IMG/VR virus record: IMGVR_UViG_3300005589_000045
Span: 1-47,853 of that record
From: a virus
Strand: one strand, 5' to 3'
Length of the DNA: 47,853 nt
The notes below the pieces were generated by a model. The model searched no databases. It was not told where the DNA came from and saw only the letters and a program-made list of their open reading frames with translations. The position numbers and the translations under genes are program-made. Of the stretch, positions 7,342-16,739 are shown one piece after another (position 1 is the stretch's first letter; each line of letters begins with the position of its first letter).

Positions 7342-8427
7342 ATGAGTATATTCGATTTAACTTATGCATTTCAAGAATTCTCATCGAGAGTTGTTCAAAT
7401 GGTAGATATTAAACCCAAAGTTGATGTGGGTTTTTTAAACTTTTTCGGCCAACGAGTTGAAAAAACGAAAGGGTTTAACTTCTTTGTAAGAAGGCAAAAC
7501 CGAGATGTTGCTGTTGATATTAATCCTTACGAAAGAGGAAATATCAATTCTTTAAATAAAAGCACCAATAAGTTCTTCATTCCACCAACATATGATGAGA
7601 GCGTTGTTTATTCTGCATTTGATGAATTCAACACAATCATGGGTGCCACGGATAGCCGTGTTGACGGCGAAATTTATAGGCAATTAGTTGAAAAAACGGC
7701 TGCAGAAATGCAATTGTCATTAGATAAAATTGCCAGGCGAGAAGAATTGCAGCGTTCACAAGCTTTATTAGATGGCATTGTTACATTAAAAAATGGTGAC
7801 AATATTGTATTTAATCGTAAGGCAGCTTTATTGGTAGCTTACAATGCATCATTTGGATGGGATGTTGAAACAGTTAATCCTGAAGCAATATTGATAACTT
7901 TGATTGAAAACATGATTAAAGAAGGATCTATTGATGCAACAACACCATTAAATGTAATTGTTGGTTCTGAAGCGTGGTCTGCATTTAAAACAAATCCGAT
8001 AAGACAGAAAGAAGGTGATATCAAAGATCAAACCTTTATGTCATTATCAACTGGTGCCACAATGAGAGGATTAACACCACAGGGTTCTTATGCGGCTGGT
8101 AACTATCGTGTTAATTTTTGGGGTTATACTGGATATTTTGATGATCCTGATAATTCAGGCTTAACAACTCCATACATGCACCCAAAAAAGATTGTTGTAT
8201 TACCAAATACTGTTCCTTTTGAAATGGTTTATTGTGGAACAAAAGGGTGGTCTGATGGTGATGGTTTAACAAAAAATGCAAGACCAAGAATTATCAAGGG
8301 CGCACGTAATTTCTATAAGGTTAGAAATATACGTGAAGTTTCTGAAGAAATGGGTGTTAGGTCTGCAGTTGTTGCATCACTAAGAGAAGTTGACAGTGTT
8401 GGAACAGCACAAGTTGTTGAATCTTAA
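7342..8427 (+). CDS. Major capsid protein (lambda gpE-like, HK97 fold)
   Basis: This 361-residue protein should build the icosahedral shell. Its start (SIFDLTYAFQEFSSRVVQMV) and the central 'NINSLNKSTNKFFIPPTYDESV' resemble the gpE family. The segment 'LLDGIVTLKNGDNIVF' and the C-terminal 'MVYCGTKGWSDGDG' also fit. Size and order (protease, decoration, capsid) match lambda. No delta-domain is present, consistent with a separate scaffold. Confidence 0.9.
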   Translation: MSIFDLTYAFQEFSSRVVQMVDIKPKVDVGFLNFFGQRVEKTKGFNFFVRRQNRDVAVDINPYERGNINSLNKSTNKFFIPPTYDESVVYSAFDEFNTIMGATDSRVDGEIYRQLVEKTAAEMQLSLDKIARREELQRSQALLDGIVTLKNGDNIVFNRKAALLVAYNASFGWDVETVNPEAILITLIENMIKEGSIDATTPLNVIVGSEAWSAFKTNPIRQKEGDIKDQTFMSLSTGATMRGLTPQGSYAAGNYRVNFWGYTGYFDDPDNSGLTTPYMHPKKIVVLPNTVPFEMVYCGTKGWSDGDGLTKNARPRIIKGARNFYKVRNIREVSEEMGVRSAVVASLREVDSVGTAQVVES

Positions 8428-8437
8428 AAATTGAACT

Positions 8438-8731
8438 ATGAAAAAAGGCATAGTAATCGCATTAACATTAAGTCATAAAAACGGAAATAATATTTTACGT
8501 GATGGCGATAAGGTCACAGAAAATGATGTTGTAAATTTTGATCATCTTGTTAAGAAAGGTTTTATTGAGGTAGAAGGCAAACCATCAGATTCTGATGATG
8601 ATGTTCCAAACATGACTTGGCTCAAAGATGATTTGAAGGCTAAATGCGATGAGCTTAAAATCACATATGAATCTTCTGATAATAAAGAAGATTTATTGGA
8701 AAAGATTGAATGTGTTTTAAATCCTGAATAA
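8438..8731 (+). CDS. Small head protein with HeH/SAP-like C-terminal domain
   Basis: This 97-residue protein follows the capsid gene. The N-terminal half (GIVIALTLSHKNGNNILRDG) looks like a short beta domain. After an acidic linker (SDSDDD), the last 40 residues (WLKDDLKAKCDELKITYESS) fit a helix-extended-loop-helix or SAP-like domain, often found in small phage proteins at this place. Lambda has FI here. The role in DNA packaging or capsid assembly is inferred from position. The stop overlaps the next start. Confidence 0.55.
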   Translation: MKKGIVIALTLSHKNGNNILRDGDKVTENDVVNFDHLVKKGFIEVEGKPSDSDDDVPNMTWLKDDLKAKCDELKITYESSDNKEDLLEKIECVLNPE

Positions 8732-9096
8732 TGGGATCAATCAAAGATTTGGCAATAGCTAATGCAAGGGAAATACTTAATGGTGGGTTCAGTGATGAGC
8801 TCACCATTAAGCCAAAAAACTTGGATCCTGTAACAATTAACGGATTAACCACAAGGCATAGCCAAGGATTTGACTCTGAAGGATTACCAACAATTGGTGA
8901 TAATGCACACTGTTCTTTTTCAGAAAAAGATTTAAACGACTTAGGCATTACAACAAGGGATGCAAAAGGTAATTTGAATATTAAAGATTGGAAAGTTTCA
9001 TTTCCTGATGCAATTTCAGTTAGTGATTATAGGATAAGTGAAACAATGCCTGATAATACATTAGGTTTAATTAGGGTAATACTTTCGATTATATGA
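8731..9096 (+). CDS. Putative head-tail joining protein
   Basis: This 121-residue protein lies between head and tail genes. It has a start like a membrane-free attachment protein (IKDLAIANAREILNGGF) and a beta-rich body ending 'DNTLGLIRVILSII'. The size and place fit lambda FII or a similar stopper, but I see no diagnostic motif. It overlaps the next gene by four bases (ATGA). Confidence 0.5.
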   Translation: MGSIKDLAIANAREILNGGFSDELTIKPKNLDPVTINGLTTRHSQGFDSEGLPTIGDNAHCSFSEKDLNDLGITTRDAKGNLNIKDWKVSFPDAISVSDYRISETMPDNTLGLIRVILSII

Positions 9097-9797
9097 GCTT
9101 TATACAGGGGATAATTGAAGAAGCAAATTTTGAATTGATCAGATCTAGAATTGCATCTATATTGACAGATGAATTTGCAAATCAGATTGCATTAAATCAA
9201 ACAGCTTTAAATGCTGAATTAGCAAAGCCAACACCAGATCCTGTTATTGTTGCACAATTAGAATTGAATTTATCAGCATTACCATCAAAAGTTTGGGAAG
9301 AAAGATTCAGAAGGCCGGAACCGAATGAATATTCAGAAGAACCATTGGTTAATGTCATTTTCACAAACTCACCATTGAATGAATTATCAAGTGTTTCTAG
9401 CCAAATAGGTGATTGTGTTTATCCGATTGAGGTATATGCAGGATCCAAAGCAGCAGAAAACGAAGATGATTTGCCTGGTGATCAAGTTGCATCAATTAAG
9501 CTTCAAAGATGTTTGGCAATTATTAGAGCTATTATCATGAATCCAAATTATCAAAGTTTAGGATTTGATTATAAAACTAGTCCTGTTGGAAAAGTTAATG
9601 CTAATAGTTTGCAAATAGGTCAACCGGATGATGGTGGTGACAATGCACAGAATGGGATCAGAGGACAGATAAATATTCAGGTTAAGATATCAGAAACAGT
9701 TGAACAAATTACAGGTGGATCTTTAACCCTTAGTGAAACCACTTTCAAACTGTTTGATTCAGAAAAGGGTTATTATTGGACTAACGAATCAAATTAA
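9093..9797 (+). CDS. Putative tail terminator / tail completion protein
   Basis: This 234-residue protein precedes the sheath gene. The body has the pattern of tail terminator proteins: 'PLVNVIFTNSPLNELSS', 'YPIEVYAGSKAA', a helix 'LQRCLAIIRAIIMNP', and a strand-rich end. An insert of about 40 residues rich in Asn, Ala and Pro (residues 30-65) is unusual. In Mu-like tails a protein of this type caps the tube. Assignment is by style and position. Confidence 0.5.
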   Translation: MSFIQGIIEEANFELIRSRIASILTDEFANQIALNQTALNAELAKPTPDPVIVAQLELNLSALPSKVWEERFRRPEPNEYSEEPLVNVIFTNSPLNELSSVSSQIGDCVYPIEVYAGSKAAENEDDLPGDQVASIKLQRCLAIIRAIIMNPNYQSLGFDYKTSPVGKVNANSLQIGQPDDGGDNAQNGIRGQINIQVKISETVEQITGGSLTLSETTFKLFDSEKGYYWTNESN

Positions 9798-9799
9798 TT

Positions 9800-11323
9800 A
9801 TGGCAGCAATAAGCACATCAGTAGATTTGAACAGGGTATCAGCTATAGTTGGTTATGAAATACAAGCCACATTAGAAGGTATTAAAGCGGGTAATTTACC
9901 GCAAAGAATCGGAGTTTTGGCAGAAGCCAATTCATTAAACCAGTCAGGATTACCAAATTCATTAAACTTTACTACTTCAAAAGAAGTTGGTGAAATAATG
10001 GGTTATGGTTCACCGGCATATCAGATTGCACGGATATTAAGACCAATATCTGGTGATTTGCTTGGTGGTATTCCTACGGTTATTTATCCAGTTGTTGAAG
10101 ATGGTACGCCAACGGTTACAACATCAACAATAGCCATCACTGGCACTGCATCCAAAACAGCAACACACAAATTGATTATCAACGGACGCGAACAGGTTGA
10201 TGGTGCAAATTATTCTTTTGTTGTTGAAAAGGATGATGCACCTGCAGCAGTTGCACAAAAGATAATTGATACAGTTAATGCAGTACTAGGTGCACCAGCA
10301 ATTGGAACTTTGTCAACAAATGATGCTGTATTAACCTCAAAATGGAAAGGTTTAACATCTGCAGAATTGAATGTTGTAATTGACCAACAAGGAGAGGCAG
10401 CAGGTTTAGATTATGCAGTTGTTAATGTTGATGGTGCCGGAACACCTTCAATTGCAACAGCACTTGGAAATCTTGGTGATGAATGGACTACATTGTTAAT
10501 AAATGCAATTGGTACGGACACAACAACACTTGATGCACTTGAAGGTGTCAATGGTGATCCAAATGCCAAAACAGGACGATATGAACCAACATTCTTTAAA
10601 CCTTTTGTTGCTTTGGTTGGGTCCACATTAAGCACGTTAACCGGATTAACTGCAATCACAGATGCAAGAAAATCAGAAGTAACAAATGCAATTTGCCCTG
10701 CACCAAATTCAACTGGATTTAGTTTCGAGGCACCAGCAAATGTTGCATTCATTTATGGTAAGATTGCACAGGATACACCGCAATCAGATCCAATTAATCA
10801 ATTGTATCCTGATATGCCAACACCAGATGATATTGGTGAATTTTCAGATCCGTCAAAGCGTGATCAATTGGTTAAAGTCGGATCATCAACTGTAAAGATT
10901 AATTCAAGCCGTTATCAAATTGTTGATTTAGTTACAACTTATCATCCAGATGAAGAACCAGCTACAGCAACATTGTTTAGATGGGTTCGTGATTTGGTTG
11001 GATTAGATTGGAACATTAAATACTCTTATTCATTAGAGGAAGAAATTTTTGTTGTTGGTAAAACAATAATTCCAAATGGAAAAACTGTTTCAGCAGCGAA
11101 CACAATTTCACCAGACAGATGGAAAGCAAGGTTGAATGGTTTAGCTGATGAATTAGAAGATCGTGCATTAATTGCAGATGCAAAATTCATGAAGGAATCA
11201 TTACAGGTGCAAATAGGTGAATCAAATCCAAATAGATTTGAAACAACCTTTAAGGCTCAAAGAACAGGCATTGCACGTGTACTTGCAACCACTAATCAAA
11301 CATTATTTAAATTTGGAGGATAA
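9800..11323 (+). CDS. Contractile tail sheath protein (Mu gpL-like)
   Basis: This 507-residue protein should form the contractile sheath. It follows the Mu gpL pattern: N-terminal 'SAIVGYEIQATLEGIKAGNLPQ', 'RIGVLAEANS', a variable Ig-like insert, then 'AFIYGKIAQDTP' and the C-terminal core with 'RDLVGLDWNIKYSYSLEEE' and 'DRWKARLNGLADELEDRALI'. The presence of this gene defines the tail as contractile. The tube gene follows after five bases. Confidence 0.93.
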   Translation: MAAISTSVDLNRVSAIVGYEIQATLEGIKAGNLPQRIGVLAEANSLNQSGLPNSLNFTTSKEVGEIMGYGSPAYQIARILRPISGDLLGGIPTVIYPVVEDGTPTVTTSTIAITGTASKTATHKLIINGREQVDGANYSFVVEKDDAPAAVAQKIIDTVNAVLGAPAIGTLSTNDAVLTSKWKGLTSAELNVVIDQQGEAAGLDYAVVNVDGAGTPSIATALGNLGDEWTTLLINAIGTDTTTLDALEGVNGDPNAKTGRYEPTFFKPFVALVGSTLSTLTGLTAITDARKSEVTNAICPAPNSTGFSFEAPANVAFIYGKIAQDTPQSDPINQLYPDMPTPDDIGEFSDPSKRDQLVKVGSSTVKINSSRYQIVDLVTTYHPDEEPATATLFRWVRDLVGLDWNIKYSYSLEEEIFVVGKTIIPNGKTVSAANTISPDRWKARLNGLADELEDRALIADAKFMKESLQVQIGESNPNRFETTFKAQRTGIARVLATTNQTLFKFGG

Positions 11324-11328
11324 GAGCT

Positions 11329-11724
11329 ATGATAAAAGCAGGTGATTTAAAAGAATTATCATGTGAACATACTGAACTTGGTTCAAGAGTATTCGAGCCA
11401 AAAAGCGGTGAAGATCATAACATGATGCCCGGAGGTTTTAAACAAAATGATGATGATGGTAACATTACATCAGCAGGGCAGCGAATAGGACAACAAAACC
11501 GTTATCCTTGGTCGTTAGAACCAACAATTGGAGCAATTGAAGGTGATATTGATTACTTACAAGCATGTTCTGAAAGCTCATTGGAGGGCCAATGGACAGC
11601 AGTATTCGCCAATGGTGAGACGCGCACCGGTCGCGGAATGCCTGTTGGAGATTTGACGGAAAACAGAAACGCAGGTTCAATTGGCTTTAAATTGGCCGGA
11701 TCTGGAAGATTTGAATTAATTTAA
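11329..11724 (+). CDS. Tail tube protein (Mu gpM-like)
   Basis: This 131-residue protein should form the inner tail tube. The pattern 'QNRYPWSLEPTIGAIEGDID', then 'ACSESSLEGQWTAVFANG' and the C-terminal 'GSIGFKLAGSGRFELI' match the Mu-type tube family in length and order. A strong Shine-Dalgarno site (GGAGGA, 11315-11320) precedes the ATG by eight bases and fits high expression. Confidence 0.88.
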   Translation: MIKAGDLKELSCEHTELGSRVFEPKSGEDHNMMPGGFKQNDDDGNITSAGQRIGQQNRYPWSLEPTIGAIEGDIDYLQACSESSLEGQWTAVFANGETRTGRGMPVGDLTENRNAGSIGFKLAGSGRFELI

Positions 11725-11736
11725 TACAATTACCCC

Positions 11737-12213
11737 ATGGAAAAACAGTTGATTAATAAACAGAATGAATTGCCAAAAGGAGCTGTGATGGCAAAAGAAG
11801 TTGCTGAAAAAGAATTAGAAGCGTGGTTTGATTATAGACGCGTAAAAGAAAAGGTACGTAATAACCCTGATGAAAATTTGGGTTATGACGTTACCAGAGA
11901 AGCTTTAGTTGATGGATTTATGTATGGTTTTTTAAGGTTTGATTCAGAAACAGGTGTTTTAATACAGTCATTAGAATGGCCTGTTGAAAATGAATCAAAA
12001 GAAGTGATATTAAAAGAGTTAAATTGGAAGCCACGCATTAAAGAGCGCGAATTAACAGAACCAATGAAGGGTGTGAAAGCAACGGATACTAATGGACGTA
12101 TGAAAGCATATATTTCAGCTTATACTGGCGTAGTAAAAACAAAGCTTGGTGCATTGGATTTGGCTTCAGATTACGCATTGGCACAGTCAATTAATACATA
12201 TTTTTTGCTATAG
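11737..12213 (+). CDS. Tail assembly chaperone, short form
   Basis: This 158-residue protein lies between tube and tape measure genes, the place of lambda G, P2 E and Mu gp41. It is helical and charged (EVAEKELEAWFDYRRVKEKV). Near its end the sequence T TTT TTG at 12201-12207 lies in the zero frame as X XXY YYZ, so some ribosomes should slip back one base and make the long form to 12377. The short form ends two codons after the slip site. Confidence 0.8.
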   Translation: MEKQLINKQNELPKGAVMAKEVAEKELEAWFDYRRVKEKVRNNPDENLGYDVTREALVDGFMYGFLRFDSETGVLIQSLEWPVENESKEVILKELNWKPRIKERELTEPMKGVKATDTNGRMKAYISAYTGVVKTKLGALDLASDYALAQSINTYFLL

Positions 12214-12377
12214 AGAGATATGAACTTGATAATGTTAGGGCTGTTATTGGCTTGCAAATGCACATGACGCCCTGGCAAATATCAAATTTATATCTTGATG
12301 ATCTGGATATGTATGGCATCTATTGGTGGGCATCTAAAATAGATGAAGAAAATTCTAAAATTAAACCTAAAAAATAA
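11737..12377 (+). CDS. Tail assembly chaperone, -1 frameshift product
   Basis: A -1 shift on TTTTTTG (12201-12207) continues the reading with codons GCT ATA GAG from 12207 to a TAA at 12375-12377. The extension is 56 residues and includes MHMTPWQISNLYLDDL and DMYGIYWWASKI; it is open and well formed, unlike a random frame. The fusion is 213 residues. In lambda (G/GT), P2 (E/E') and Mu the same design makes a minor fusion that links tape measure and tube. The tape measure gene starts eight bases later. Confidence 0.85.
12201..12207 (+). promoter_or_regulatory. -1 ribosomal frameshift slippery site
   Basis: T TTT TTG is in the correct register with the upstream reading frame (TAT|TTT|TTG). It is a canonical slippery heptamer in tail chaperone genes. 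I see no strong stem-loop directly downstream. Confidence 0.8.
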
Positions 12378-12385
12378 ATTCTGAT

Positions 12386-14257
12386 ATGGGTGCAACATAT
12401 ACAGCATCAGCAGTATTTAAGGCCGTAGACAAAGTGAGTGGCATTATGTCCAAAATGTCACGTTCAACACAGTCATTTGCAAAAAGATCCGAATTAGCTT
12501 TTGCACGCATTGAAATGCAATCCAGAAGGCTAACGAAGCGATTTAACAAATTAACAGGTGTTGTTGGGAAACTTGGTTTAGGCTTTGGTGCATTAATGAT
12601 TGCACAACAGATTGCAATAGCAAACACAGAACTTGATGCAAGCCTTGCAAGCTTATCAGCCATAACAGGAAAAACTGGTGAACAATTTGTTGCATTTGAA
12701 AAACAAGTTGACGCCGTTTCAAAATCACAAAAAGCCTTTGCAGGAGACACTGCAAAGGCTTTTGAGGTTGTGGCAAGTGCACAGCCAATACTACTTGAAA
12801 ATGCTGATGCTTTAGGAAAAGTAACAGAAGCTTCATTGATATTGGCAAAAGCATCAGGTGATGAACTTGCACAATCAGCTTTATCATTAACCGGTGTAAT
12901 GAACCAGTTCAATCTGGAAGCAAAAGATTCATCAAGGGTAATGAATGTGTTAGCTGCAGGATCTGTTGCAGGTTCTGCAAATATTTCAAACGTTGCTGCA
13001 TCAATGAAAAACTTCGGTGCTGTTGCAAATGCTGCAAATATATCTGTTGAAAAATCCGTTGCATTAGTTGAAGTAATGGGATCCAAATCAATCTTCGCTG
13101 AAGAAGCAGGAACAAAACTACGCGGTGCAATTTTAAAACTTCAAAAAGCTGGCGTTGGTTATGAAAGTGGATTATTCAACATTAATGATGCATTGACAGA
13201 AGCAAAAAGCAAACTTGATACTTTTGCAACTGCACAACAAAAAGATGCTTTTCTATTAAAAACATTTGGGGCTCAGAATATAACAACAGGTCAGATATTA
13301 TTAGGCAACATTGCAAAGTTTGAAAGTTTAACAAAAGCAGTTACAGGAACAAATACAGCATTTGAACAAGCTGATATAAAATCAAACACATTGCAGAATC
13401 GATTAACTGAAGTGCAATCTGCATTTAAAAATGCTGTAACATCTACCAATTCAGAAAATCAAGCATTAGAAAGTTTAAAAAAGATATTAGTGTTGGTTGC
13501 TGATAATATGGATAAAATAATTGCTACTGTAATATTGGCTGTAAAAGCGTTTGTTTTATACAAAGCTGTTGTTATAGGTGCGATTGTTGCGCAAAAAGCA
13601 CTATTAGCAGTAATTGCAATTGCAAAGTTTGCAAAGTTTATAAAAATCATCATGCTGATGGCTAAGGCTAAAGGAATATGGACGGCTGCACAATGGGCGT
13701 TAAATGTTGCTTTAAATGCAAATCCAATTGGTTTAATTATAATTGCAATTGCAGCTTTGATTGGTATTGTGATATTAGTTATTAAGAAGTGGGAAACATG
13801 GGGTGGTGTTATATCATTAATGATGGGGCCGTTGGGATTTGTCATTTCATTAATACAATCATTCAGGAAAAATTGGGATTTAGTAAAGGCATCATTTTCA
13901 CAAGGTGGAATGTTAAAGGGATTAATAACAATTGGAAAAGTGATACTAGATGCAATCTTACTTCCTATTCAAAAAGTGCTGGAATTACTTGGAAAAATAC
14001 CGGGCTTAGATATTGCATCAACCGGGGCGCAAAACATTGAAGCTTTTAGGAATCGATTGTTTGAACAAGAAAGAGCATTAACGGGTGATCAGGAAGGATT
14101 GCAAACAACAAATGCAACAGTTGCACAGGAAAACATTAAAAGAGAAGAACGGATAAGCAAGCAAACAGCAACGCTGAATATTAATAATAACACTGGATTG
14201 AATACATCACTGGATAATCCACAAGGTGCAGCAATTCAACTATCAACAACAAACTGA
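12386..14257 (+). CDS. Tape measure protein (TP901-type core)
   Basis: This 623-residue protein sets tail length and is probably ejected ahead of the DNA. Residues about 85-330 resemble the TP901 core (TELDASLASLSAITGKTGEQ, 'VMNQFNLEAKDSSRVMNVLA', 'FAEEAGTKLRGAI'). Residues about 375-475 contain two to three long hydrophobic segments, as usual in tape measures, which may insert in the host membrane. If about 0.15 nm per residue applies, the tail would be near 90 nm. It is Ala-rich and largely helical. Confidence 0.9.
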   Translation: MGATYTASAVFKAVDKVSGIMSKMSRSTQSFAKRSELAFARIEMQSRRLTKRFNKLTGVVGKLGLGFGALMIAQQIAIANTELDASLASLSAITGKTGEQFVAFEKQVDAVSKSQKAFAGDTAKAFEVVASAQPILLENADALGKVTEASLILAKASGDELAQSALSLTGVMNQFNLEAKDSSRVMNVLAAGSVAGSANISNVAASMKNFGAVANAANISVEKSVALVEVMGSKSIFAEEAGTKLRGAILKLQKAGVGYESGLFNINDALTEAKSKLDTFATAQQKDAFLLKTFGAQNITTGQILLGNIAKFESLTKAVTGTNTAFEQADIKSNTLQNRLTEVQSAFKNAVTSTNSENQALESLKKILVLVADNMDKIIATVILAVKAFVLYKAVVIGAIVAQKALLAVIAIAKFAKFIKIIMLMAKAKGIWTAAQWALNVALNANPIGLIIIAIAALIGIVILVIKKWETWGGVISLMMGPLGFVISLIQSFRKNWDLVKASFSQGGMLKGLITIGKVILDAILLPIQKVLELLGKIPGLDIASTGAQNIEAFRNRLFEQERALTGDQEGLQTTNATVAQENIKREERISKQTATLNINNNTGLNTSLDNPQGAAIQLSTTN

Positions 14258-14258
14258 T

Positions 14259-14726
14259 ATGCTAAACAATACTTTATTTGAAGATGGTAATGGGGGTCAA
14301 TTGGTATTGCGAAACAATGAAATTTTGCAAACAAGATCGCTTGCAACGCTTGCATATATTTTAATGTTTGGCGGAAATGTCAATGCAAGTACACAAAAGG
14401 AAAATGCACCAGGTGAATTAAAGTATGATTGGTGGGGCAATGATCCTAATTTACCTTCAGAGACATGGATTAATTCAAAAACAGAAAAAACATTAAGGGG
14501 GATTGAATTAACAAGCAGCACAAGGTTTACGATTCAACAAGCTGTTCAAGATGATATTGCATCATTAAGTCAATATGGTGAAACAAGTGTTGATGTATCT
14601 TTTGTATCTTTGAATAGAGTGAAAATAGTTATTACAATATCAGAACCAAGTATTGTTAATGATAGTCGCTTAACACTTGTTTGGGATGCAACGAGAAATG
14701 AAATAATTGAAAAAAACATACTATAA
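14259..14726 (+). CDS. Baseplate protein (Mu gp46-like)
   Basis: This 155-residue protein follows the tape measure. The segment 'LATLAYILMFGGNVNA', then 'YDWWGNDPNLPSETWINSKT' and 'IQQAVQDDIASL' match the Mu gp46 family (a gp25-like wedge part). I chose ATG 14259, two bases after the tape measure stop. Its stop overlaps the gp47-like start. It should join the baseplate wedge with the next two gene products. Confidence 0.82.
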   Translation: MLNNTLFEDGNGGQLVLRNNEILQTRSLATLAYILMFGGNVNASTQKENAPGELKYDWWGNDPNLPSETWINSKTEKTLRGIELTSSTRFTIQQAVQDDIASLSQYGETSVDVSFVSLNRVKIVITISEPSIVNDSRLTLVWDATRNEIIEKNIL

Positions 14727-15922
14727 TGGGTGTACAAATTCCAACATTACAAGAATTAACAGATCAGATTTTAAATGATATTGCAACAGAATTTGATGTT
14801 GATGTTTCTGAATTGGGCACAACTTACACTGTACCTGCAAAAGTGCAAGCTGCATTAATATATCAACAATATTTAGCATTAAGTGGTGTTCAGAAAAATA
14901 TCTTCTATGATCTGGCTGAAGAATCAGTGTTGATAAGATACGGTGAAATAATACTTGGAAGAAGACCAGCACCTGCAGAAGCTGGTGAATACAATGTTGA
15001 AGTTACCGGGCAAGTTGGCGCCACTATTCCTGCAGGTACGCAATTCAGGGCCAACGATGATACATTGGCGGCTGGTGCATTGTTTATTGTGGATTCTGAT
15101 TTTGAATTGTTATCAACAACTGACACATTATCAATACGCGCATTAGAAGCAGGTACAGATTCAGCATTGGTTGTTGACAATGAATTAACAGCAACGGCAC
15201 CAATTGTTAATGTGAATAGTGAAGTAATAGTTACATTAATCACAAAAACACCAGTTGCTGCAGAATCGATTAGTAATTACAGAGCAGATGTTATTGAACA
15301 GGCACAAATTGAACCACAGGGTGGAAGCCCTGGTGATTATCGTTTATGGTGTTCAGAAATACCAGAAATAAGAAATTCATTTGCCTATGCAAAGTTTGGA
15401 AGTCCTGGTGATATTGAAATTTACATTGAAGCAACAGCAGAAAACACAGCACCAGCAGAAATAAGAGGTGTACCAACACAGGCAACTATTGATGAAGTTT
15501 ATTTGAATAATGGTGTGGATCCGGAAAGCGGAATTGTTGTAATTAATCCAATAACAGGAAAAGGAAGAAAGCCAATAGGCGTATTTACAATTAATCCATT
15601 ACCAGTTAACCCAATTAAAGTTGATTTAAAATTCACTGATTTATCAGATGAATCTATTGCACCAACAATAAGAACAACAGTTGATGCATTGTTGTATGAA
15701 ATAAGGCCATTTGTTGCGGGTGCTGATTTAGCAATTAATAAAAATGATACTTTAACAATTGGGCAAATTATCGCTGCAGTAATAACGGTGTTAGCTGGAA
15801 CAGGTATCACATACACAAATTTATTAATGGATGTTGATGGAACTGAGGTTTCAATTTTTCAGTTTTTATTAGGCAATTACCCATATTTAGGTGAAATTAG
15901 AAATAACGGAAATCCAATATAA
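14726..15922 (+). CDS. Baseplate J-like protein (Mu gp47-like)
   Basis: This 398-residue protein should be a wedge component. It shows the family pattern: N-terminal 'PTLQELTDQILNDIATEF', a middle domain with 'AGTQFRANDDTLAAGALFIV', and the conserved 'GGSPGDYRLWCSEIPEI' with 'PGDIEIYIEATAEN'. Stop and start overlap with the next gene (TAATG), so gp46, gp47 and gp48-like proteins are probably made in step. Confidence 0.9.
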   Translation: MGVQIPTLQELTDQILNDIATEFDVDVSELGTTYTVPAKVQAALIYQQYLALSGVQKNIFYDLAEESVLIRYGEIILGRRPAPAEAGEYNVEVTGQVGATIPAGTQFRANDDTLAAGALFIVDSDFELLSTTDTLSIRALEAGTDSALVVDNELTATAPIVNVNSEVIVTLITKTPVAAESISNYRADVIEQAQIEPQGGSPGDYRLWCSEIPEIRNSFAYAKFGSPGDIEIYIEATAENTAPAEIRGVPTQATIDEVYLNNGVDPESGIVVINPITGKGRKPIGVFTINPLPVNPIKVDLKFTDLSDESIAPTIRTTVDALLYEIRPFVAGADLAINKNDTLTIGQIIAAVITVLAGTGITYTNLLMDVDGTEVSIFQFLLGNYPYLGEIRNNGNPI

Positions 15923-16734
15923 TGGTTGATGTAAGTAAGCAAATAAAAGAACTAAACAAACAACTTTACCCAACAGGCCGTGCATGGGGTTATGTTCATG
16001 GATCGGAACAATCCGAAACTATTGTAACACGTTTCGTTGATGGGATAGGCAATCCGTTCGTTGATGGGTTGGGCAATGCTTTTATTCAAACATTTGGATC
16101 AGAAGCATCACCATCAAAAAGATTGGTCAATGCATTTCTAAAATCACATGAAAGATACTATGTTGATTTGCTTTCATTACTAAATGAGCTATTAGCAGAT
16201 AATGATGGCTTTGATGCTATTGATGCTAGTAATTGGGAAAGAGTGTTTGGTTTAATTTCAACAGGCTTAACATTAGATGAACGTAAAGCGAATATATTAA
16301 GAAGACAAGCATATCCATCAGGCGTTGAAGAACGTGGTAATTATTTATTAATCCAGGATGAATTGCAAAAAGCAGGATTTAATGTTTACCTAACAGAAAA
16401 CAGATTTGCAGACGGTGCAGGATGGGAAGTACAAACACCAACTTTGCCATTTACACTTTGTGCTAATTACATTGATGAATCATTAGATGCAACTTATTTT
16501 GACAACATTTTTTCATCATCAGAAATGGGTATTGCAGAAAGTGGTGTTGCAGAAATGGAATTTTTGGAACAACCACCAACAGACATTCAACTACGACAAA
16601 CATTTTTCATTGGGGGGTCATCTTTTCCTAGTACTGTAAATGTAGCATTAGTAAGAAAGGATGAATTCAGACAATTAATATTAAAATTAAAGCCGGCTCA
16701 AACAGTGGCATATTTGTATGTAAATTATATTTAA
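15922..16734 (+). CDS. Baseplate/tail protein (Mu gp48-like)
   Basis: This 270-residue protein has the gp48 family start (LNKQLYPTGRAWGYVHGSEQ) and a long helical centre with 'GLTLDERKANILRRQAYPSG'. The C-terminus 'LILKLKPAQTVAYLYVNY' fits the family, which connects the wedge to tail fibres. Residues 35-60 contain a short internal repeat (FVDGIGNPFVDGLGNAF) that is not typical. Confidence 0.85.
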   Translation: MVDVSKQIKELNKQLYPTGRAWGYVHGSEQSETIVTRFVDGIGNPFVDGLGNAFIQTFGSEASPSKRLVNAFLKSHERYYVDLLSLLNELLADNDGFDAIDASNWERVFGLISTGLTLDERKANILRRQAYPSGVEERGNYLLIQDELQKAGFNVYLTENRFADGAGWEVQTPTLPFTLCANYIDESLDATYFDNIFSSSEMGIAESGVAEMEFLEQPPTDIQLRQTFFIGGSSFPSTVNVALVRKDEFRQLILKLKPAQTVAYLYVNYI

Positions 16735-16739
16735 ACGAT

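Noticed and set aside
14905-15243. Long minus-strand open frames in tail genes (also at 12367-13086 and 20687-21205)
   Set aside because: They are opposite strong plus-strand genes, have no promoter or start context, and their composition is the complement of the coding strand.
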